This document shows positions 7,337-15,650 of a stretch of 19,884 bases of DNA, piece by piece. Source of the stretch: F23-D06 sp045130275 (GTDB taxonomy: Bacteria; Bacteroidota; Bacteroidia; Bacteroidales; WCHB1-69); the NCBI GenBank assembly GCA_045130275.1, contig JBGUPL010000075.1:1-19884 (forward strand). The letters are read 5' to 3'. The position numbers and the translations under genes are program-made. The notes under the pieces were generated by a model. It searched no databases. It saw nothing but the letters and a program-made list of their open reading frames with translations, and was not told the DNA's origin. Position 1 is the first letter of the stretch, and the number at the start of each line of letters is the position of its first letter.

Positions 7337-7383
7337 AATGGATAATTGATAATACCACTCACTAATCACTGCTCACTAATCAC
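7337..7383. repeat. Short intergenic repeats upstream of ackA
   Basis: Bases 7337-7353 carry two and a half heptamers of the ATCMATT family in the opposite orientation to those at 1081-1122. Bases 7356-7383 then hold an imperfect direct repeat of CACTAATCAC (CTCACTAATCACTG followed by CTCACTAATCAC). Both are simple Bacteroidales-style intergenic repeats. They lie just upstream of the ackA -7 element. Confidence 0.65.
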
Positions 7384-7393
7384 AAAAAAAATG

Positions 7394-7401
7394 TATCTTT
7401 G
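7394..7401 (+). promoter_or_regulatory. Bacteroidota-type -7 element for ackA
   Basis: TATCTTTG is a perfect TAnnTTTG element 48 bases before the ackA ATG, following an A-rich run. This gives a leader of about 40 bases. No TTTG -33 box is evident. Confidence 0.68.
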
Positions 7402-7449
7402 CCCTAAAATTTCTACGGAAATAAAAAAGTAATCATTAAATAATTGAAT

Positions 7450-8646
7450 ATGAAGATATTAGTACTTAATTGCGGAAGTTCCTCCATCAAGTACCAGCTG
7501 CTGGAGATGGAACCTCAACCCGAACTTTTGGCAAAAGGTTTGGTTGAGCGTGTCGGTTTGGAAATGGGAGAATTCACCCACAAACCAGTGGGCAAAGAAA
7601 AATGCTATGTGCAGACCCCCATCCCGACCCACGAGGAAGGCATCAAGTTGGTGCTGAACATGCTGACCGATCCCGAGCACGGTGTCATCAAGTCGCTGGA
7701 CGAAATCGGAGCAGTAGGTCACCGTGTGGCGCACGGCGGCGAATACTTCAAGAAAAGCGTTGTAATCGGGGAAAAAGAACGCGAAGAGATCGCGAAGCTT
7801 TGTGCATTGGCCCCGCTTCACAACCCTGCCAGCCTCACCGGTATCGATGCTATGAAAAAACTGCTTCCCAATGTGAAACATGTGGGCGTATTCGATACTT
7901 CGTTCCACCAGACCATGCCGCCCGAGGCTTTCCTGTACGCACTCCCGTTCGAATATTACACCGAAAAGAAAATCCGTCGCTACGGTTTCCACGGCACCAG
8001 CCACAAATATGTGGGTCCGAAAGCCGCTGAAATCGCCGGCATTCCTTACGAAAACGCGAAAATCGTAAGTTGTCACCTCGGCAATGGTGCTTCCATCTGT
8101 GCCATCAAAAACGGCAAATCCATTGACACATCTATGGGCTTCACCCCCGTGGAAGGTCTGGTGATGGGCACCCGCGTGGGTGACATCGACGCCGGCGCCC
8201 TGCTCTATATCATGGACACCGAAAACCTCGACACCAAAGGCATGAACACCCTCATCAACAAAAAGAGCGGTCTGTTAGGCATCTCTGGCAAGAGTGTTGA
8301 CATGCGCGATATCCGCGCCGGTCGCGATGCGGGCGACGAGCGCAGCACCGACGCTTTCAACATGTTCGCTTACCGCGTGCGTAAATACATCGGCGCGTAT
8401 GCAGCAGCCATGGGTGGCGTGGACGTCATCCTCTTCACCGGTGGCATCGGCGAAAACGCCTGGTTCCAACGCGAGAAGATTTGTGAGAACCTGGAATGGC
8501 TTGGCGCAAAACTGGATCCCGAAGCCAACCAGAAATATTGTGGCGAAGACGGCATCATCTCCACGCCAGATTCCACCACAAAACTGGTTGTCGTCACAAC
8601 AAACGAAGAGTTGGTGATTGCCACAGACACATACAATTTGCTGTAA
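7450..8646 (+). CDS. ackA: Acetate kinase
   Basis: AckA converts acetyl phosphate and ADP to acetate and ATP, the last step of acetate fermentation. The 398-residue protein has all family blocks: VLNCGSSSIKYQL (5-17, with catalytic Asn7), GHRVAHGGEYF (90-100, Arg92), APLHNP (121-126), VFDTSFHQTMP (147-157, Asp149), GFHGTSHKYV (179-188, His181), CHLGNGASICAI (208-219), GLVMGTRVGDIDAG (236-249, Arg242), the FTGGIGENA nucleotide-site block near 330, and NEELVIA near the C-terminus. The ATG at 7450 was taken over an in-frame TTG at 7444. Phosphotransacetylase (pta), often adjacent, is not next to it here. The gene is flanked by its own promoter and terminator, so it is probably monocistronic. Confidence 0.97.
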   Translation: MKILVLNCGSSSIKYQLLEMEPQPELLAKGLVERVGLEMGEFTHKPVGKEKCYVQTPIPTHEEGIKLVLNMLTDPEHGVIKSLDEIGAVGHRVAHGGEYFKKSVVIGEKEREEIAKLCALAPLHNPASLTGIDAMKKLLPNVKHVGVFDTSFHQTMPPEAFLYALPFEYYTEKKIRRYGFHGTSHKYVGPKAAEIAGIPYENAKIVSCHLGNGASICAIKNGKSIDTSMGFTPVEGLVMGTRVGDIDAGALLYIMDTENLDTKGMNTLINKKSGLLGISGKSVDMRDIRAGRDAGDERSTDAFNMFAYRVRKYIGAYAAAMGGVDVILFTGGIGENAWFQREKICENLEWLGAKLDPEANQKYCGEDGIISTPDSTTKLVVVTTNEELVIATDTYNLL

Positions 8647-8673
8647 GACAGTTTTTTACTTTTATCATATAGG

Positions 8674-8702
8674 AAGGCTGCCCACTTTGGACAGCCTTTT
8701 TT
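8674..8702 (+). terminator. Intrinsic terminator after ackA
   Basis: AAGGCTG (8674-8680) pairs with CAGCCTT (8692-8698), extended by two inner C-G pairs, and leads into six T (8697-8702). It lies 28 bases after the ackA stop. Confidence 0.85.
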
Positions 8703-8779
8703 GTGTTTATTATCAAGATCTATATTCACTCATAAAATAATCCCCGATGACAAAATGCCTTATATTCGAAAAAATATAC

Positions 8780-8787
8780 TATCTTTG
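8780..8787 (+). promoter_or_regulatory. Bacteroidota-type -7 element for gpsA
   Basis: TATCTTTG is a perfect TAnnTTTG element 23 bases before the gpsA ATG, so the leader would be under about 20 bases. It should drive both gpsA and the overlapping acyltransferase gene. Confidence 0.7.
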
Positions 8788-8810
8788 CACGCTTAAAAAA
8801 AGTTAAAATT

Positions 8811-9857
8811 ATGAGTGAACATTTGTCGTCAGCCCTTGCACCACGCAGCCGGAAATCGCGCGCCCGCTACCGCGTGGCGGTGATCGGAAGTGGCAGTTGG
8901 GCGACGGCTATCATCAAGATACTTTCCGTCAATCTGGAACATATACATTGGTGGGTCAGGCAGGAGGAAATCGCGGAAAGCATTATGAAATATGGACACA
9001 ACCCGAAATATCTCAGTTCTGTTTTCATCAATCCTGAGGACGTGAAGGTGAGTGCTGACATCAAGAGCACAGTGGCACGGGCTGACTACGTCATCATTGT
9101 CACTCCGTCGGCTTATTTGCACAAGACACTGGAGCCGCTGAAGCGTTCGCAACTCTCGAAGAAAAAAATCATCCTCGCGGTGAAAGGCATCGTGCCCGAA
9201 ACCATGCAACTCATCAGCGACTACATGCAGTCACAGTTCAAAGTGCCTCTGGATCAGCTATGTATCATCAGCGGACCATCACACGCTGAAGAGATCGCGC
9301 AGGAAAAATTCACCTTCCTCACCGCCGCTTCTACGAATACAGAGCTGGCCGAAACAGTCGCCAAGTTCTTCACCACACGCTACTGCCGCACTTCTGTCAC
9401 CAACGATGTGATGGGTGCAGAACTCGCCATCGTGCTGAAAAACATCTACGCTCTCGGAGCTGGAATTTATAGCGGTCTCGGCTATGGCGACAATTTCATC
9501 GCCGCCTACGTGGCCAACTGCGTAAAGGAGATGAAATACTTTGTTTCAGAGGTTTACCCCAACGAAAACCGACATATCTCCGATTCCGTATATCTCGGCG
9601 ACCTCTTGGTGACCGCCTACTCTACTTTCAGCCGCAACCGCCTGTTCGGCATCATGATCGGGCACGGACTGTCGGTGCGCGTGTCATTGATGGAACTTCG
9701 CATGGTGTCGGAAGGTTATACCGCCTGCCGCTGCGTACACGAAATCAACAAGAAAATTGGCGCAAATATCCCCATTTTAGAGACCATTTATGGCATTCTG
9801 TATGAGAACAACAACGTCTCCTCCGAAATGAAGCGTATTGCCGAACATTTTGTGTGA
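8811..9857 (+). CDS. gpsA: NAD(P)+-dependent glycerol-3-phosphate dehydrogenase
   Basis: GpsA reduces dihydroxyacetone phosphate to sn-glycerol 3-phosphate, the backbone of phospholipids. The 348-residue protein has the Rossmann nucleotide site VAVIGSGSWATAIIKIL (22-38), an HWWVR block (46-50), VIIVTPSAYL (94-103), AVKGIVPET (123-131) and SGPSHAEEIA (154-163). The catalytic region ELAIVLKNIYALGAGI (204-219) includes Lys210, followed by YGDNFIAAY (225-233) and the C-terminal LGDLLVT...FSRNRLFG (262-280). The sequence departs from common GpsA in several places (GSGSWATA for GAGSWGTA, YSGLGYGDNF), and the first 20 residues are a basic extension, but all key residues are present. The start follows the promoter directly. 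It overlaps the next gene by one base (TGATG), implying translational coupling. Confidence 0.92.
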   Translation: MSEHLSSALAPRSRKSRARYRVAVIGSGSWATAIIKILSVNLEHIHWWVRQEEIAESIMKYGHNPKYLSSVFINPEDVKVSADIKSTVARADYVIIVTPSAYLHKTLEPLKRSQLSKKKIILAVKGIVPETMQLISDYMQSQFKVPLDQLCIISGPSHAEEIAQEKFTFLTAASTNTELAETVAKFFTTRYCRTSVTNDVMGAELAIVLKNIYALGAGIYSGLGYGDNFIAAYVANCVKEMKYFVSEVYPNENRHISDSVYLGDLLVTAYSTFSRNRLFGIMIGHGLSVRVSLMELRMVSEGYTACRCVHEINKKIGANIPILETIYGILYENNNVSSEMKRIAEHFV

Positions 9858-10798
9858 TGATCAGTTTCCTGAAACATTCTGAAATCGACCCCGAAAAATG
9901 GAACCAGGCTGTTCGCAACAGTTTGTCCCCTAATATTTTGGCAGAATACGAACTGTTAAATCTGCTCACGAACGGCAACACTTGGCATGCACTGGTCGAA
10001 AACGATTACGAAACTGTAATGCCGCTCCCGACTCGCCGAAAAGGAGTGTTAAAATATGTTTACACACCCTTCTTTCTTCCGCAAATGGGGATATTCCATG
10101 GACAAGAACTTCCACAATATAAATTTGATTTGTTCCTTGAGAAAGTCACCGAACATTATGTGCTGGCCGATCTGTTGATGAACGAGCGAAATGCCTTGGA
10201 TTGTGAAAAAAGACTGACCTCCAATTTTGTCTCATACGCATTGTATCTACATCTTCCTTATAATGAACTGTATGGTCAATTCCACGAGAACACGAAACGC
10301 AACATCAAAGCTGCCCAAAAACAGCAAAGCCGAGTAACAATACAGGAAGAAAAAGCGGCAGACATTATCGCAATGTTCCGAAACAACCGCGGGCAAGGTG
10401 AAAATGTTCGTTTTCAGGACGATGACTACACAAGATTACAACATGTGTCCGATTACTTATTGGCACACAACCTATTGGAAGTTTACGGCGTACGCACTGC
10501 ACAAAACGAGCTGGCTGCCGGTGCCTTGTTTGTGAAAGATGGCAACCGCCGTTGGTTCTGGTTTTCAGGCCGGGATAACCGACTGTCAGAATGCAAGCCC
10601 ATGTTCCTGCTGCTCGACGCATACATCCGCGACCACGCCGAATCCGACCTCCTGCTTGATTTCAACGGTTCCAACAATCCGAACATCGCACGACTTTATC
10701 AAGGGTTCGGTGGCATTCCGCACTCCACCGCATTTGTACGGATATACAAAAATCAGGGGTGGAAATGGATTCTCTCACCCCTGACTTCACAAATTTAA
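9857..10798 (+). CDS. FemAB/GNAT-like acyltransferase family protein, substrate unknown
   Basis: This 313-residue protein resembles the GNAT-fold, FemAB-like Acetyltransf_6 group. The signature region is LYGQFHENTKRNIKAAQKQ (138-156), a basic helix typical of these proteins. A GNAT core follows: LEVYGVRTAQNELAAGALFV (207-226), the strand WFWFSGRD (233-240), and DFNGSNNPNIARLYQGFGG (268-286), where an acyl donor would sit. There is no signal peptide or membrane segment, so it should be cytoplasmic. The ATG at 9857 overlaps the gpsA stop as TGATG (GTG at 9854 is in frame but less likely). Coupling to gpsA might suggest a lipid or envelope role, but the substrate is not visible. Base composition is more AT-rich than gpsA. 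Its 3' end contains the hairpin that probably terminates the convergent operon. Confidence 0.72.
   Translation: MISFLKHSEIDPEKWNQAVRNSLSPNILAEYELLNLLTNGNTWHALVENDYETVMPLPTRRKGVLKYVYTPFFLPQMGIFHGQELPQYKFDLFLEKVTEHYVLADLLMNERNALDCEKRLTSNFVSYALYLHLPYNELYGQFHENTKRNIKAAQKQQSRVTIQEEKAADIIAMFRNNRGQGENVRFQDDDYTRLQHVSDYLLAHNLLEVYGVRTAQNELAAGALFVKDGNRRWFWFSGRDNRLSECKPMFLLLDAYIRDHAESDLLLDFNGSNNPNIARLYQGFGGIPHSTAFVRIYKNQGWKWILSPLTSQI
10748..10784 (-). terminator. Probable terminator of the FISUMP operon, inside the convergent gene
   Basis: A 9-bp perfect inverted repeat, TCAGGGGTG (10753-10761) with CACCCCTGA (10776-10784), has a 14-base loop. On the minus strand it is followed by five T (10748-10752). 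The plus-strand side has no T run, so the signal fits the minus-strand operon, which ends 28 bases before it at 10812. The whole structure lies in the last 50 bases of the acyltransferase reading frame. Confidence 0.62.
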
Positions 10799-10811
10799 TT
10801 CCTTATTTGCT

Positions 10812-13800
10812 TTATAAATCCTTCACACATCTTACTGCAGCTCCTCCCTTTTTGGGATTCAAGGCTTGGGAAAAGTGGGATTCATTGGATAGCAACTGCC
10901 ATGATTTCATATACATGGACGATTGACGGGTAACCGTCCAATAGCGGACAACAATTCCGAACTGTATTGGAAAATCAGCATGATTGTCGCTAACTGAATT
11001 ACTCCTGCCGAGAGGATATACATCAAATCCCGAGGTGTTGTTCGTCGCTTGATGACTACCAACAAAATAGTCCCCATCGCTCGGTTTCCACAATATAGTC
11101 GAAGCCACCGCCTGGCCGTAGTTACCAGGGATAGTGTCACAATTGTAGGCAACTTGTGCTGACAAATAATCGTGCAGTTGCTGCCATTCTCCTGAGGACG
11201 GGACATGCCAACCGATAGGACAAATTCCCTGGATACCGGAAGGAACGGCATCCGTCACAGTATCAACCATGGCACACACGGCTTTCCAGTTGTAGAGATA
11301 ACCATAGTAGGAATATGCAGCGTTCCCATTCGGGAAATAGCGGCAAGGCAGCGTGTTGGATAACGTATCGCAAAGCTGTATTTCCGTACCGTCATAGAAA
11401 TGCGTAGTACGCAAATTCTGACGCATCCAGCATTGCTCACCAAACTGTATGGTAGCATATTGATTACCGTCATAATCGAACACAAACGCGCCGCTCGGGC
11501 AAGGTTTCCCGTCGTACGGAGAATTGGGTGCCGTGACGAAGAATTTCACCTCATCTCCATATGCAGTGTCAGTAGATGTCAGCGCAAAAGCCCGGACATA
11601 GTAGAATGTGTTCGATTGCAGGTTAGTCATGTCAAGAGTGAAGAAAGTGGTCGGATTAGAAGAGGAAATGCTGAAATCAGCCAGTGTTGGGTTCGGAGAC
11701 GTGCTCCAGACAAGGCCTGTTTGGGTAAGGGTACTACCACCCAAGTGCGTGATGCGTCCGCCTGCTTGGGCTGAGTTGCCTGTTATGTCAGACACTGTAG
11801 ATGTCTCGACAGTGGGTTTGCATACCACAGGAAGATCACGGACACAGCGGACAGACATACCAACCTCTTTTGCATAATTAGTAGATTCGTAAAGGCCCGG
11901 AAAACGGAAGTCCAGCAAAATACAGTTCGGGCTTGTTTCGCCCGAAGCCCACGTGGTGACCCAGAAAAGGGCATTGGCCGTAAAGTTGATGTAGGATGGG
12001 CTCCAAGAGTCCATTATCCCGTAAAAACCGGCAGCTCGTGCACTAAATCCGGTCGCATTTACCTGGTCGTGCCTATTGGGATAATAGGTGGCAAAACCAC
12101 CAACTGGAGAACAGTTTTCGGTGGCCAACCCGAAAACATCATTGCCGACTGCCCAATAGATGCCGGGATCGTCAACGAGAGAAAGAGCCACGTTGTTTTC
12201 CTCGTTCCGGCACCGACAACTTGTCTGACCGATAACGAAGGAATAAAGTTCCTGGAATTCCGCTTTGCTAGGAACATGCCAGCCAGTGGGACAGATGCCT
12301 TGTACGCCGGAGGGAACTGCGGCAGAAGATGGAGCATTGTTCATCACCGCCGTCCAGTTATAAAGATATCCGTATTGTGGCACATTGTTGCTGCTTCCAC
12401 CAGGAGAATAGCAGGCCGGCAAGGTAGAATAGCCTGAGGCAAGAGGAATCTCCGTGCCATCCTGGTAATGGGTGGTGCGCAGGTTTTCCTTCATCCAGCA
12501 CTGGTTACCGATGCGAACCGTGTTGTAAATATTGCTGTCGTAGTCGAACACAATTGACGATCCTGGGCAGATCTGGTTGAAAGACTGCGGTTCGGGAGCA
12601 GCTGTCTGAAAAGCTATATCTTCACCATAGCTGATACCAACGCTATTGATAGCGTAAGCTCGCACATGGTAAGGCAAGCTCTGGTAAAGATTCGTTATGG
12701 TATAGGTGAACGTCTCCACGCCAGTACCCAACGCAACGTGGAAATCATTGATAGTAGGATTAGGGTTATAATCCCAACACAGACCATATTCTGACACCAG
12801 CGCACCTCCATCTGAATTAACAATACCACCCGACACTACTGAAGTCAGCAAGATGTCGGTCACAGGATAGGTGGTTACTACAGGGAGGCTTGGACCGGGA
12901 ATCACCGAATCGGTAGTGAGGATTTGCCGTTCCTCACCATAGACAACACCCTCTTCGTTGATAGCGTAGGCCCGCACGTAATAGTTTGTTTCCGCGGCGA
13001 GGTTGGTCAGTTGGCAGGAGAACTCGCCGGTGCCGCTTCCAGCAGTTGCGGTACTGTCATCCGTAGTGGGAGCAGGGAAAAGACTCCAACAGACCCCGCG
13101 CTCCGTCACATTGCAACCGCCGGAGTTGTGTACTATACCGTCAACAGTGGCAGTGGATTCCGTGATATTGGACACCTCCCCGGTGATGACTGTGGGCAGC
13201 TGACAAGCGGGAACGGCAGGTTCATAGTCTTGCAAGCATCTTACGGAAATCGCATCTTTCCGATAAAAGAGAGTGGCGCCTCCGATCCGACCGTCATAAT
13301 GATTTAGGCCAAAAGCAGGCGTAGCATATTTATTATAATGGTCGTTATAATCGAGTGTTGAACTAATCATTCCTCCGAATGTGCCAAACCCGTATTCTCC
13401 TCCGATGAAGCTGTATTGAATGTTTCCAATGATGGATCCAGCGGGACAAATGGTTAAACCTGTGGCATTGTTAGCCGAGGAATCGTATCCAGGGGTACAT
13501 CCAGTGGAACAGCTGGCCCAACCGAAGTTGGAGGCCATTGAAGTTGCAACGCGCCATACGTGGCTGGGAGGAACCGTACAACGATACTTATCCAATGCCG
13601 ACACATACTCCTGTAGTCGCCACTGTTCTGCTCTGGATGGAATGTGCCAACCTGCAGGACAAATACCGCGTACTCCAGAGGGTATAGTATTGCTGGGTGC
13701 TTCTCCGTTCATCGCGGCATTCCAGTTATAAAGATAGCCATAAACAGGCACTTTAGTGGAATCTTTGGCGGGAGGATAACGAATCGGCAGAGAATCGCTC

Positions 13801-15638
13801 CGGATGGTCCAGTCATCACATAATGGGATCATTTTTCCGTCAGGAAAACGCGTGACACGGAGATTTTCCCGCATCCAGCACTGTTCGCCGATCTTGACAG
13901 TAGAATAGATGTTTCCATCTATGTCTGCCACGGCAGGCGCGTCAGGACAAGCCAAGCTGTCCATCTGATCCCAAGTGGTGGAAACACTGAACTCATCCCC
14001 GTAAGCGGTGCCGACGGCGTTGGTGGCGTATGCCCTGTAGTAGTAGATGGTGTGGAGGTTCAGTCCCGTTGCCGTGACCTTAAAACTTCCCGTCTCACCT
14101 ATTCCGGCCTCGGTATGCGGGTCATTGACAGTGGGATGTGGCTGTGTACTCCAACAAACACCCTTACTGGTAACAAGAGAGTTACCATCCGAGAGGATAT
14201 TGCATCCTGCGATAAACGTGGTATCGGTGACGTTATAGGCGCGAAGAGTGGTCAAAGCGGGCAGTCGCATCCGCACCTGGTGGTAAGAAAGCTCGTCGCG
14301 CACGCACCGCACTGGCATAGCATTGTAAACGCTCGAAGACTCGAAAGTGACTGACTTACTGGTGCTTTGTATATAAAAGTTACGGTTTTTCGTGGAAGTC
14401 CAGAACTTGGCATGACTCGTATAGTAGTGATTGACAATTAGCCCTGTTACAGTAAGGCTGTTGTCACCCGTAGGGACGATGGACAACAGCGTCTGGTTAT
14501 TGTCACCCACGTTCCAGCCCACCGAGCAAGTGTCGGCACAAGAGGGCCATCTGGAGAATTGAGCACTGAGAGCTTTCGCAATGGAGGTAGGATTGTTGTT
14601 GCAGGTGTATTCTGGCCTGCTTTTCACGTAATTCACCATTACCTGGCACTCTGGCATGCTGGGAATATGCCAGCCTTTCGGACAAACCCCTTGCACTCCC
14701 GAAGGAACTGAGTTGGACTGTGTGCTTCTATTCATGGCCGCAAACCAGTTGTAGTGCAGACCCGTGTTCGCTTCCGTATAACCTGGATTATTGGCATAGG
14801 CATAGATAAAATGATAGCAGTAGGGATTCCCATCTTTGAAGTTGCTGCTGTTGCCCCACGGAATTTCCGTGCCGTCGCTGAAATGTCGTACACGCAGATT
14901 CTCCCGCATCCAACACTGCTTGTCAATCTGAACCGTGTTATAGACATTGCCGTCGAAATCGACCACTTTGTGGAGTCCGCAAAGGAATCCGCCATTCACG
15001 ATAGAGTCGGTAGCCACAGCCAAGGAATCCAAAAGGTTCTCCTGTTGTAACACCTGGTCCTGAAGGGAATTCACCCGATCGCCCAACGAATCATAGATTG
15101 TGGAAGATGCTATTTGTCCAATGTTGGCATCGGTTATGTATGGCGGATCGTTAGTGAACGCCGACACATTAACGGGAACCGTTGGGAAGGTGGGCTTATT
15201 ATACAGGTCGTTATAGTTGCCGCTGAAACTGTCCTCCTCTACCTCATTGGCATAGATGGCATATGGGACACTGACAATAGGCTCTTCTTTGATGATTGTA
15301 TAACTTGTGCCGCCAGTAGGATCGATTTCCACCTTCAACGAAAGACTTTGACCCCAATTTATGGAATTGAATGCCGGAGAGCCCATAGCAACCTGTCCTG
15401 TTCCTACAACCAGCGAGACCAAACCATTGATATTGGAGGTCACATGATGACTTTCCATATAGGACACTTGGCCACTGCTGGTTTTCAGGATACTTAATCG
15501 GACGCCCATAACCGTGTTTGCCAACGGCTGGCTGTTACTGCCGCGCACTACTGTCTGGTAAGTAAAAGATTGTGGTGCTTGCGCCGTCAGCAGGGAAAAC
15601 AAAGCCATCAAACTGAATAAAATACTGAATCGTTTCAT
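10812..15638 (-). CDS. Secreted four-FISUMP-domain surface protein with Ig/FN3-like modules
   Basis: This 1608-residue protein starts with a signal peptide (about 1-20, ending AQA). An N-terminal module follows (21-131, FTYQTVVRG... to VSVPYAIYA), shared with the next paralog. Then come a linker GNYNDLYNKP (140-149), one NVSAFTND repeat (157-164) and a short coiled-coil-like stretch (182-214). Four FISUMP domains (TIGR02145 type) lie at about 220-448, 564-804, 1024-1268 and 1380-1608. Each has DxDGNxYxT, QCWM[RK][EQ]NLR, YNW, a GICPxGWHxPS block and a terminal VRC[VL]. Four Ig/FN3-like modules (462-554, 814-909, 918-1012, 1274-1369) with GVCWS-like and YYVRAYA motifs lie between them. It is cysteine-rich, so disulfides are likely. 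The last FISUMP ends the protein, and no type IX sorting domain is seen. It is the last gene of the operon, 12 bases after its neighbour. Ligand and function are unknown. Confidence 0.9.
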   Translation of the reverse strand: MKRFSILFSLMALFSLLTAQAPQSFTYQTVVRGSNSQPLANTVMGVRLSILKTSSGQVSYMESHHVTSNINGLVSLVVGTGQVAMGSPAFNSINWGQSLSLKVEIDPTGGTSYTIIKEEPIVSVPYAIYANEVEEDSFSGNYNDLYNKPTFPTVPVNVSAFTNDPPYITDANIGQIASSTIYDSLGDRVNSLQDQVLQQENLLDSLAVATDSIVNGGFLCGLHKVVDFDGNVYNTVQIDKQCWMRENLRVRHFSDGTEIPWGNSSNFKDGNPYCYHFIYAYANNPGYTEANTGLHYNWFAAMNRSTQSNSVPSGVQGVCPKGWHIPSMPECQVMVNYVKSRPEYTCNNNPTSIAKALSAQFSRWPSCADTCSVGWNVGDNNQTLLSIVPTGDNSLTVTGLIVNHYYTSHAKFWTSTKNRNFYIQSTSKSVTFESSSVYNAMPVRCVRDELSYHQVRMRLPALTTLRAYNVTDTTFIAGCNILSDGNSLVTSKGVCWSTQPHPTVNDPHTEAGIGETGSFKVTATGLNLHTIYYYRAYATNAVGTAYGDEFSVSTTWDQMDSLACPDAPAVADIDGNIYSTVKIGEQCWMRENLRVTRFPDGKMIPLCDDWTIRSDSLPIRYPPAKDSTKVPVYGYLYNWNAAMNGEAPSNTIPSGVRGICPAGWHIPSRAEQWRLQEYVSALDKYRCTVPPSHVWRVATSMASNFGWASCSTGCTPGYDSSANNATGLTICPAGSIIGNIQYSFIGGEYGFGTFGGMISSTLDYNDHYNKYATPAFGLNHYDGRIGGATLFYRKDAISVRCLQDYEPAVPACQLPTVITGEVSNITESTATVDGIVHNSGGCNVTERGVCWSLFPAPTTDDSTATAGSGTGEFSCQLTNLAAETNYYVRAYAINEEGVVYGEERQILTTDSVIPGPSLPVVTTYPVTDILLTSVVSGGIVNSDGGALVSEYGLCWDYNPNPTINDFHVALGTGVETFTYTITNLYQSLPYHVRAYAINSVGISYGEDIAFQTAAPEPQSFNQICPGSSIVFDYDSNIYNTVRIGNQCWMKENLRTTHYQDGTEIPLASGYSTLPACYSPGGSSNNVPQYGYLYNWTAVMNNAPSSAAVPSGVQGICPTGWHVPSKAEFQELYSFVIGQTSCRCRNEENNVALSLVDDPGIYWAVGNDVFGLATENCSPVGGFATYYPNRHDQVNATGFSARAAGFYGIMDSWSPSYINFTANALFWVTTWASGETSPNCILLDFRFPGLYESTNYAKEVGMSVRCVRDLPVVCKPTVETSTVSDITGNSAQAGGRITHLGGSTLTQTGLVWSTSPNPTLADFSISSSNPTTFFTLDMTNLQSNTFYYVRAFALTSTDTAYGDEVKFFVTAPNSPYDGKPCPSGAFVFDYDGNQYATIQFGEQCWMRQNLRTTHFYDGTEIQLCDTLSNTLPCRYFPNGNAAYSYYGYLYNWKAVCAMVDTVTDAVPSGIQGICPIGWHVPSSGEWQQLHDYLSAQVAYNCDTIPGNYGQAVASTILWKPSDGDYFVGSHQATNNTSGFDVYPLGRSNSVSDNHADFPIQFGIVVRYWTVTRQSSMYMKSWQLLSNESHFSQALNPKKGGAAVRCVKDL

Positions 15639-15650
15639 AGGAAAACGTTT

